64,000 nt of DNA from Bartonella harrusi (GTDB taxonomy: Bacteria; Pseudomonadota; Alphaproteobacteria; Rhizobiales; Rhizobiaceae). How positions within the stretch are numbered: position 1 is the first letter of the stretch; each line of letters opens with the position of its first letter. The notes below the pieces were generated by a model, which was given only the letters and a program-made list of their open reading frames with translations, had not been told where the DNA came from and ran no database searches. Below, in pieces: positions 57,186-64,000 of the stretch. A program made the position numbers and the translations under genes. Location of the stretch: the NCBI RefSeq assembly GCF_024297065.1, contig NZ_CP101114.1:1702501-1766500 (forward strand). Reading direction: 5' to 3'.

Positions 57186-57782
57186 TGAAAACGCCTTTAT
57201 TTCCGTGATCATAAACCGCAAGCTAAAAAAGGAGAGCTTTTCTTTTATCCACATGATTATTGAACCAAAGCAAATGGAACACCGTTTAATTCTAAAACCA
57301 TCTGTTTTTATAAGGAGGTAAGGGATATTTTCACTTTCACTGAAGATTTTTTAACATCGCGTGATACAGGAAATAGCACAAAGAGCGCAGCACAAAAACA
57401 TTTGCCCTCTCAATGACGAGAGCCAATCACTGCCATTTTTGGCAGTAAACAAACGCGATTGATGTTTCCCTTTAGTTTTTTGCTTTGTTTTTTACAGCCA
57501 AGCTCTCTTTTCTTATAGCCAAGCCCTCTTTTTTGCAAAGGGTTGTTTTTGTAAAAATTATTCTGTGAATAACATTGTCCACAACACATAGCAGAGAAGA
57601 TATACCACCATTTTATCAAACACCCTTTATGAAGTCTGTATCCGCTTCTAAGGCACATAAAAAAACTGTTGTTCTGTTATCAATTGGCTTTGCAAAGAGT
57701 GTTTAAAACACTTAAAAAGAGAAGGGAAAAAAGTGCAGTTGAACACTTCAAAGAGAAGATGAAGTTCGATAGAGGATCGCAA
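57186..57782. other. Intergenic upstream of purE
   Basis: No gene. Contains hairpin ACTGCC-ATTTT-GGCAGT near 57427-57444 and short repeated AGCCAAGCTCTCTTTT/AGCCAAGCCCTCTTTT. The purE leader is in the last ~150 bp; no purine riboswitch was recognised. Confidence 0.4.
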
Positions 57783-58280
57783 ATGACAAAAAAAACATAT
57801 GATGTAGCGATTTTAATGGGGAGCCAATCGGATTGGCAAACGATGCGTCATAGCGCAGATATTTTGACCTGTCTTGATATTTCACATATTTCGCAGATTG
57901 TCTCGGCACACCGTACCCCTGAACGGCTTTACCAATTTGCAAAAGAAGCAAAAGCAGCAGGTTTTAAAATTTTGCTCGCAGGCGCAGGAGGTTCAGCGCA
58001 TCTTCCTGGTATGTTAGCAGCGCTTACACCTCTTCCTGTTTTTGGAGTTCCAGTCCATTCACACTCTTTGTCTGGTCAAGATTCGTTGCTTTCAATTGTG
58101 CAAATGCCAGCAGGTGTTCCAGTTGGCACCTTAGCGATTGGCAAAGCAGGCGCTATTAACGCAGCACTTTTAGCCGCAGCGGTTATGGCCGTTTACGATG
58201 ACAAACTCGCACAACGGTTACAAGATTGGCGTCAACAACAAACAGCTAGTGTTGCACACGTTCCAATAACTGAGGTTTAA
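57783..58280 (+). CDS. purE: N5-carboxyaminoimidazole ribonucleotide mutase PurE
   Basis: 165 residues from ATG 57783 with AGAGGATC upstream; upstream in-frame codons have no PurE character. Class I PurE motifs: MGSQSDW (12-18), SAHRTP (41-46), [20 protein letters not shown] and [20 protein letters not shown], the substrate phosphate and active-site regions. It converts N5-CAIR from PurK to CAIR in purine synthesis. The purK start follows its stop after one base. Confidence 0.96.
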   Translation: MTKKTYDVAILMGSQSDWQTMRHSADILTCLDISHISQIVSAHRTPERLYQFAKEAKAAGFKILLAGAGGSAHLPGMLAALTPLPVFGVPVHSHSLSGQDSLLSIVQMPAGVPVGTLAIGKAGAINAALLAAAVMAVYDDKLAQRLQDWRQQQTASVAHVPITEV

Positions 58281-58281
58281 A

Positions 58282-60342
58282 ATGACACAATCCTCTCACA
58301 CCCCCTCCCCATCCGCCACAACACCCCCATCACCCGCAGCTGCGACACCCATCCCATCCGCCACAACGCCCCCATCCCCCGCAGCTACGACACCCATCCC
58401 ATCCGCCACAACACCCCCATCCCCCGCAGCTACAACACCCATCCCATCCGCCACAACACCCCCATCACCCGCAGCTACAACACCCATCCCATCCGCCACA
58501 ACGCCCCCATCCCCCGCAGCTGCGACACCCATCCCATCCGCCACAACACCCCCATCACCCGCAGCTGCGACACCCATCCCATCCGCCACAACACCCCCAT
58601 CCCCCGCAGCTGCGACACCCATCCCATCCGCCACAACGCCCCCATCCCCCGCAGCTGCGACACCCATCCCATCCGCCACAACGCCCCCATCCCCCGCAGC
58701 TGCGACACCCATCCCATCCGCCACAACACCCCCATCACCCGCAGCTACAACACCCATCCCATCCGCCACAACACCCCCATCACCCGCAGCTACAACACCC
58801 CCATCACCCGCAGCTACAACACCCCCATCACCCGCAGCTACAACACCCATCCCATCCGCCACAACGCCCCCATCCCCCGCAGCTACGACACCCATCCCAT
58901 CCGCCACAACACCCCCATCCCCCGCAGCTACAACACCCATCCTATCCGCCACAACACCCCCATCCCCCGCAGCTGCGACACCCATCCCATCCGCCACAAC
59001 GCCCCCATCCCCCGCAGCTGCGACACCCATCCCATCCGCCACAATACCCCCATCCCCCGCAGCTACAACACCCATCCCATCCGCCACAACACCCCCATCA
59101 CCCGCAGCTACAACACCCATCCCATCCGCCACAACGCCCCCATCACCCACAGCTGCGACACCCATCCTATCCGCCACAACACCCCCATCCCCCGCAGCTA
59201 CAACACCCATCCTATCCGCCACAACACCCCCCTCCCCCGCAACAACCAGTGTATCCCCATCGTTGCCTTCAAACAGGGTCATCGGTTTTATAGGCGGGGG
59301 GCAATTAGCACGCATGTTAGCGATAGCGGCAGCAGAACTAGGTTTTCGAACGGTTGTTTTTTGCCCTGAAGAGGATTGCCCAGCGGCACAAACAGCGAAT
59401 GATCATATTGTTGCGTTCTATGATGACACTTCGGCACTCGATCGTTTTATTTCTCTGTGTGATATTGTGACTTATGAGTTTGAAAATCTTTCTCTTCAAA
59501 CGGTTCAATATGTAGAGAACGCCAAAAGTGTTTTTCCCTCTTCTAAAGCCTTGGAGATTACACAAGATCGACTTTTCGAGAAGCAATTTTTGCAAAAGCA
59601 AGGGATAGGCACGGCATCATGGTATGCAGTTGATGATTCCTCTTCTCTTCTTTCAGGGCTTTCCGCATTAAAGGGGCGTGGTCTTTTAAAGACACGTCGT
59701 TTTGGTTACGATGGAAAAAATCAGATGATGCTGGACCACCCGTCTGAGCAAACTCTTGAAAAGATCTTTACAACATTTCAGGGACATCCTTTAATTTTAG
59801 AAGAAATTATTCCTTTTTTATCGGAAATTTCGGTTATCTCGGCACGTACGAAACAAGGAGACCATATTTTTTATGATTGCCCTGAAAATCAGCACAGAAA
59901 CGGTATTCTTCACAAATCATTTGTTCCATCGCACGTACCGCTTAACGTCCAAAATGCAGCCCAAGAAATAAGCGTAGCCGTGATGGAGGCACTGGATTAT
60001 GTTGGGGTTCTTTGCATTGAATTTTTTGTTCTCATAGATGGCAGTCTTTTAGTCAATGAATTGGCACCTCGTGTTCATAACTCTGGACACTGGACACAAA
60101 AGGCGTGTGTAACATCACAGTTTGAACAGCATATCCGTGCTATTTGCGGACTCCCTCTAAGCAGCACATACCGGCATAGCAATTGTCAAATGACCAATCT
60201 TCTTGGCAACAATCTCCATGAAATCAAATATTTTCTCACGCAAGAACACACATCGGTGCATTTATACGGCAAAAGCTCTATTCAGCCCCTCCGCAAAATG
60301 GGGCATGTGATTCAATTAACGGGGCCAGCCAGCCAATCTTGA
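58282..60342 (+). CDS. purK: PurK with a ~310-residue N-terminal Pro/Thr/Ala/Ser repeat expansion
   Basis: 686 residues. The enzymatic part is ordinary and complete from residue 332: VIGFIGGGQLARMLAIAAAE, then FCPEEDCPA, YEFENL, the ATP-grasp core (TRRFGYDGKNQ, LILEEIIPF, EISVISART) and NELAPRVHNSGHWT, ~355 residues. It converts AIR, ATP and bicarbonate to N5-CAIR. Between the native-looking start MTQSSHTPSP and SVSPSLPSNR are ~21 units of a 15-residue repeat (TPIPSATTPPSPAAT). Since 45 bp is a multiple of three and no stop or shift occurs in 930 bp, the extension is probably translated. ATG 58282 follows the purE stop by one base. No internal start with a ribosome-binding site is obvious near residue 332. 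Confidence 0.93.
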   Translation: MTQSSHTPSPSATTPPSPAAATPIPSATTPPSPAATTPIPSATTPPSPAATTPIPSATTPPSPAATTPIPSATTPPSPAAATPIPSATTPPSPAAATPIPSATTPPSPAAATPIPSATTPPSPAAATPIPSATTPPSPAAATPIPSATTPPSPAATTPIPSATTPPSPAATTPPSPAATTPPSPAATTPIPSATTPPSPAATTPIPSATTPPSPAATTPILSATTPPSPAAATPIPSATTPPSPAAATPIPSATIPPSPAATTPIPSATTPPSPAATTPIPSATTPPSPTAATPILSATTPPSPAATTPILSATTPPSPATTSVSPSLPSNRVIGFIGGGQLARMLAIAAAELGFRTVVFCPEEDCPAAQTANDHIVAFYDDTSALDRFISLCDIVTYEFENLSLQTVQYVENAKSVFPSSKALEITQDRLFEKQFLQKQGIGTASWYAVDDSSSLLSGLSALKGRGLLKTRRFGYDGKNQMMLDHPSEQTLEKIFTTFQGHPLILEEIIPFLSEISVISARTKQGDHIFYDCPENQHRNGILHKSFVPSHVPLNVQNAAQEISVAVMEALDYVGVLCIEFFVLIDGSLLVNELAPRVHNSGHWTQKACVTSQFEQHIRAICGLPLSSTYRHSNCQMTNLLGNNLHEIKYFLTQEHTSVHLYGKSSIQPLRKMGHVIQLTGPASQS
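58311..59240. repeat. 45-bp in-frame tandem repeat inside purK, about 21 units
   Basis: ATCCCATCCGCCACAACACC and CCCATCACCCGCAGCTACAAC alternate as one 45-bp unit. Variants are limited to ACA/ACG, TCA/TCC and GCG/ACA codons. Two units near 58790-58850 are shortened to 24 bp (8 codons), also in frame. Long antisense frames across it are artefacts. Confidence 0.96.
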
Positions 60343-60654
60343 CCACCCAACAAATTTTGATAAACGCTTTTCAGCAAAATTCTACACACGGTAACAGAGA
60401 GAAAACAGGAAAACGAACAAAGAAAGAAACCAACAAGCATTTTTGCAGCATTGTCTCACCCTCTTTTGCAAGCGCACACGCACGCTCTTTTTCTCACGAA
60501 CTTATATCTCTTAAAACCTTTCCTTCATAAGCGGCACAACACTTTTTCTCGCACAGAGCAACGCCTCTCCTCACGCCCCTCCTCACCCTCACTCTCCAAG
60601 CTTATACCCTACGCATATCCATATCCCAACACCCTCACCTCCTCTAAAAATGTC
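60343..60654. other. 3' flank of purK
   Basis: No gene recognised; C-rich on the plus strand toward the repeats. Confidence 0.4.
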
Positions 60655-61806
60655 CCATGCCTTCCACACCGACCTCCTCCCGCAAAACTGCCTTGCCAAC
60701 AACACCTCTTCTCCCCATAAGCCAACAAGCAATTTACCCCCTCTCACACACACCACCCTTCCTCATCCTCCCCTTAACGCTCTTAAAGCTTCCACCCAAC
60801 ACCACCATATTTTGTTTACGCATCTTCTCTCAGACCTTGCCTATCTCCTCTTTGCAAAGAACAGCCCTGTTTTACAACAAACCTCCTCTCCAACACTTCC
60901 GCAACCAACATACGGATACCCCGCACCCATGCTCCCTCACCTCCTCTCAAAACGCCCCACCAAAAACCTCCCCCCAAATGCCTCACCCCGCAAACCCCAA
61001 CTCATGCCTTCCACACCGACCTCCTCCCGCAAAACTGCCTTGCCAACAACACCTCTTCTCCCCATAAGCCAACAAGCAATTTACCCCTCTCACACGCCTC
61101 ACCTTTCTCACACACACCACCCTTCCTCATCCTCCCCTTAACGCTCTTAAAGCTTCCACCCAACACCACCATATTTTGTTTACGCATCTTCTCTCAGACC
61201 TTGCCTATCTCCTCTTTGCAAAGAACGGCCCTGTTTTACAACAAACCTCCTCTCCAACACTTCCGCAACCAACATACGGATACCCCGCACCCATGCTCCC
61301 TCACCTCCTCTCAAAACGCCCCACCAAAAACCTCCCCCCAAATGCCTCACCCCGCAAACCCCAACTCATGCCTTCCACACCGACCTCCTCCCGCAAAACT
61401 GCCTTGCCAACAACACCTCTTCTCCCCATAAGCCAACAAGCAATTTACCCCTCTCACACGCCTCACCTTTCTCACACACACCACCCTTCCTCATCCTCCC
61501 CTTAACGCTCTTAAAGCTTCCACCCAACACCACCATATTTTGTTTACGCATCTTCTCTCAGACCTTGCCTATCTCCTCTTTGCAAAGAACAGCCCTGTTT
61601 TACAACAAACCTCCTCTCCAACACTTCCGCAACCAACATACGGATACCCCGCACCCATGCTCCCTCACCTCCTCTCAAAACGCCCCACCAAAAACCTCCC
61701 CCCAAATGCCTCACCCCGCAAACCCCAACTCATGCCTTCCACACCGACCTCCTCCCGCAAAACTGCCTTGCCAACAACACCTCTTCTCCCCATAAGCCAA
61801 CAAGCA
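60655..61806. repeat. 364-bp tandem repeat, 3.2 copies
   Basis: ATGCCTTCCACACCGACCTC occurs at ~60656, 61004, 61368 and 61732; the first interval is ~16 bp shorter, the others are 364. Units are C-rich on the plus strand and contain several overlapping ORFs on both strands, none with a domain. Unlike the other long arrays, no flanking gene 3' end was recognised as its source. Confidence 0.9.
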
Positions 61807-62178
61807 ATTGATAAGAGATCCGTGCTTGACAAAAAGAAGACTTTTTGCTAAAGGGGAGTGTAGTTTTTTGCAATTTTCGCTTGTTTATTGTGTTTATCAA
61901 GGATGTAAATGCGTACCTGTGAGGGTGCTTTTTCATTTTGTGATCACAATGGAGAAGTGTATAACTTGGTATTATAGTGTAACCACAACAGAGGGCACAA
62001 TATTAATTACGACCTCGTTATTGGGGGACATTTGAGAGAGTTGACCCGTAATCTGAGCTAGTAACTTGAGCAAACCAGTTTTTTGTGGAACTCAATTAAA
62101 GTGTCAAAAGAATGGTAAAGTGTCGAGAGAGTGGTTCATTATGGTATTGCGTTACATGAATGTTAGACGGTGAGTATT
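61807..62178. other. Intergenic before rpmJ
   Basis: No gene recognised. Base composition returns to normal after the C-rich repeats. The rpmJ promoter should be in the last ~150 bp. Confidence 0.4.
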
Positions 62179-62304
62179 ATGAAGATTAAAAATTCGCTTA
62201 AAGCATTGAAGGAGCGCCACCGTAACAATCGTTTGGTGCGTCGCAAAGGTCGTGTTTATATCCTCAATAAAGTTAATCCGCGTTTTAGAGCACGTCAGGG
62301 TTAA
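62179..62304 (+). CDS. rpmJ: Ribosomal protein L36 (zinc-free type)
   Basis: 41 residues: [41 protein letters not shown]. The cysteines of the zinc-ribbon form are absent, as in the longer L36 of alphaproteobacteria. Component of the large ribosomal subunit. A hairpin terminator follows eight bases after the stop. Confidence 0.96.
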   Translation: MKIKNSLKALKERHRNNRLVRRKGRVYILNKVNPRFRARQG

Positions 62305-62312
62305 GCGTTTTT

Positions 62313-62345
62313 GTGCCTGCTTTTCGCGGGCATGGAAGCTTTTTG
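62313..62345 (+). terminator. Terminator of rpmJ
   Basis: TGCCTGC and GCGGGCA pair (one G-U) around TTTTC, followed by a T-rich CTTTTTG a few bases later. Confidence 0.6.
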
Positions 62346-62421
62346 TCTTTCAAAAGTCATTTTTGGATGATTGCGGTTTGTAAATCTGCTGCGTGGTGCT
62401 TTTCTCGTGAGAGAGCTTTTT

Positions 62422-63210
62422 ATGCATTTTTTTCTTTTTTTAAAAGCTTTACGATTACGGGGTTATATTTTCCAACGTGATTTTTTACGTTGTTTTGCAA
62501 ATTTTCTTTTTGCTTTTTTCAGCAGTTTCTTTTTTATTTCCACTGGATATGGACAAAATCCTCCTTCCCTTCCTGAAGATCGTCCCTCTCCGCAATTGCT
62601 TTTGCCGTTAGAAGAATTGATCCCCAATAGTCCTCCCTCAGCAACATCTGACTCTGACACATCTGCGATTCTTTTAGAAGATTTTGATTTAAACACCTCT
62701 TCCCCTGTTGACAGAGCAAAACAGCGCAAAGAGAGGGAAATCTCACGTTTACTGAAAGAATTGAAATTTTGTGCGAATGTTCAAGAAGCGAAGAAGATCA
62801 GCGGGCGGCTTCAACGTTTATGGTCACAATCGGGCAGTGAAACGATTGACCTTTTGATGTCATGGGCTGAAAATGCGGTCAATGAAGACGATTATGGTCT
62901 TGCCCTTGATTACATTGACAATGTCCTTGCCCTTGAGCCCGCTTATGCTGAAGCTTGGGTAAGACGCGCATGGGTTCATATTCAACTGAGTGATTTTAAA
63001 CTTGCCATGCTTGATCTTAACCATGCTCTGGAACATGAGCCACGCAATTACAGTGCGTTTTTTGAGCTTGGCGTTATCATGGAAGCAACGCAACGTCCCA
63101 AACTTGCTCTCAAGGCCTACGAAAAAGCACTTGAAGTGTATCCACAAATGCGAAAGCTTCAAGAGCGCCTTGAGGTTCTGTTAGATGAGCAGACCCCACA
63201 AGCACTTTAG
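62422..63210 (+). CDS. Exported tetratricopeptide repeat protein
   Basis: 262 residues from ATG 62422, with GAGAGAG before it; the upstream in-frame start at 62371 is less likely. A signal peptide with a long hydrophobic core (FLRCFANFLFAFFSSFFFIS) ends near TGYGQ. A Pro-rich linker and a helical region (RAKQRKEREISRLLKELKFC) precede at least three TPR motifs (about residues 140-255), including DYGLALDYIDNVLALEPAYA, FKLAMLDLNHALEHEPRNYS and PKLALKAYEKALEVYPQM. Probably a periplasmic scaffold. The last TPR and the 3' flank are duplicated downstream at least twice. Confidence 0.85.
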   Translation: MHFFLFLKALRLRGYIFQRDFLRCFANFLFAFFSSFFFISTGYGQNPPSLPEDRPSPQLLLPLEELIPNSPPSATSDSDTSAILLEDFDLNTSSPVDRAKQRKEREISRLLKELKFCANVQEAKKISGRLQRLWSQSGSETIDLLMSWAENAVNEDDYGLALDYIDNVLALEPAYAEAWVRRAWVHIQLSDFKLAMLDLNHALEHEPRNYSAFFELGVIMEATQRPKLALKAYEKALEVYPQMRKLQERLEVLLDEQTPQAL

Positions 63211-64000
63211 ACTAAACTACCCTCTTTAAACTTAGCCAAATCCTTTACACTTCCCTTTCAAAACATTGCCAATTGGGCGCTCCCTCACTGATAGGAAAGC
63301 GCAGAAAAACATGGGCTCCTATCCACACACGTGATCAACCCATGATATTTACCCTTGCAAACCACACGTGATCTTAACCATGCTCTGGAACAAGAGCCAC
63401 GCAATGAACCGTGCATTTTTTGCACTTGGCGTTATCATGGAAGCAACGCAACGTCCCAAACTTGCTCTCAAGGTCTATGAAAAAGCACTTGAAGTGTATC
63501 CACAAATGCGAAAGCTTCAAGAACGCCTTGAGGTTCTGTTAGATGAGCAGACCCCACAAGCACTTTAGGCTAAACTACCCTCTTTAAACTTAGCCAAATC
63601 CTTTACACTTCCCTTTCAAAACATTGCCAATTGGGCGCTCCCCCACTGATAGGAAAGCGCAGAAAAACATGGGCTCCTATCCACGTGCAACCCAACTTAC
63701 CACACGTACCCTTGCAAACCACACGTGATCTTAACCATACCCGACCTCCACCCCAGAACAAGAGCCACGCAATGAACCGTGCATTTTTTGCACTTGGCGT
63801 TATCATGGAAGCAACGCAACGTCCCAAACTTGCTCTCAAGGTCTATGAAAAAGCACTTGAAGTGTATCCACAAATGCGAAAGCTTCAAGAACGCCTTGAG
63901 GTTCTGTTAGATGAGCAGACCCCACAAGCACTTTAGACTAAACTACCCTCTTTAAACTTAGCCAAATCCTTTACACTTCCCTTTCAAAACATTGCCAATT
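63211..64000. repeat. Tandem copies (358 and 368 bp) of the TPR gene 3' end, running off the window
   Basis: CACAAGCACTTTAG with the TPR gene stop occurs at 63197, 63555 and 63923. Each copy has codons for the last ~60 residues (FALGVIMEATQRPKLALKVY and on) preceded by a short stretch that no longer fits the gene. The flank CCAAATCCTTTACACTTCCC is repeated, and the third flank is still running at base 64000, so more copies may follow. Confidence 0.93.

Noticed and set aside
56400..57321. ORFs of 250-260 residues through the 14-bp array
   Set aside because: Frame artefacts of a noncoding tandem repeat.
57186..57782. Purine riboswitch upstream of purE
   Set aside because: No conserved purine-aptamer core could be found by eye; only a short hairpin and direct repeats are present.
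58296..59315. 339-residue Gly/Val/Ala-rich antisense ORF opposite purK
   Set aside because: Antisense shadow of the 45-bp repeat; the purK frame is supported by its catalytic domain and coupling to purE.
61002..61551. Repeated 61-residue minus-strand ORFs in the 364-bp repeat
   Set aside because: No domain, no ribosome-binding site and identical only because the repeat is identical.

Overview
The window is from a Bartonella genome, most likely a repeat-rich, rodent-type lineage (species not determinable by eye). The evidence is: an AT-rich alphaproteobacterial gene set; a PhyR-NepR-EcfG general stress module; a large type V autotransporter of the Iba/BafA type; eight copies of a leader RNA plus XRE-family gene matching the genus-specific Brt/Trp family described in B. 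henselae; and an 11-gene podovirus-like cluster resembling the Bartonella gene transfer agent (BaGTA).

Layout. 0-2.5 kb: 3' end of an M23 peptidase gene and a secreted metallophosphoesterase. 2.5-7 kb: general stress response locus (two HWE/HisKA_2 kinases, ecfG, nepR, phyR), followed by a 13-bp repeat array of about 49 copies. 7.8-8.7 kb: two small envelope proteins. 8.7-16.3 kb: an autotransporter gene bracketed by decayed copies of a DUF4167 gene 3' end joined to integrase remnants, then the intact DUF4167 gene. 17.2-19.5 kb: fdhE and a small membrane-anchored protein. 20.9-35.3 kb: minus-strand virion cluster (TerS, TerL, portal, scaffold, capsid, adaptor, tail hub, GNAT-like, S74-type spike, collar-type tail protein, coiled coil) without integrase, lysis or replication genes. 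A second, frameshifted terS lies at 37.6-37.9 kb. 38.5-48.4 kb: eight Brt leader RNA/trp units, two on the plus and six on the minus strand, bracketing clpB; two trp genes are followed by decayed parE toxin genes. 48.9-50.1 kb: a chimeric secreted ORF and another integrase remnant. 52-53.5 kb: infA-maf-yacG. 55.4-56.1 kb: dsbB with a 50-aa DUF5993-type partner. 57.8-60.3 kb: purE-purK, with purK carrying a 45-bp in-frame repeat expansion of about 310 residues. 62.2-64 kb: rpmJ and a TPR protein gene.

The most striking feature is tandem duplication at gene 3' ends. At seven or more loci (tail hub, adaptor, portal, terS, yacG, TPR protein, DUF4167 protein) the last codons plus the 3' flank of an intact gene are repeated downstream with units of 33 to about 370 bp. 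A piece of the terS-derived repeat has moved to 49.25 kb and now supplies the C-terminus of an unrelated secreted ORF. Short-unit arrays (13, 14, 15 and 45 bp) are superimposed on this.

The second main system is the Brt/trp array. The leaders fold into mutually exclusive pairings supported by compensatory changes between copies. Each copy carries a conserved 8-7-8 inverted repeat just downstream of a sigma-70-like promoter. All homology statements here come from reading the sequence; no database search was run.
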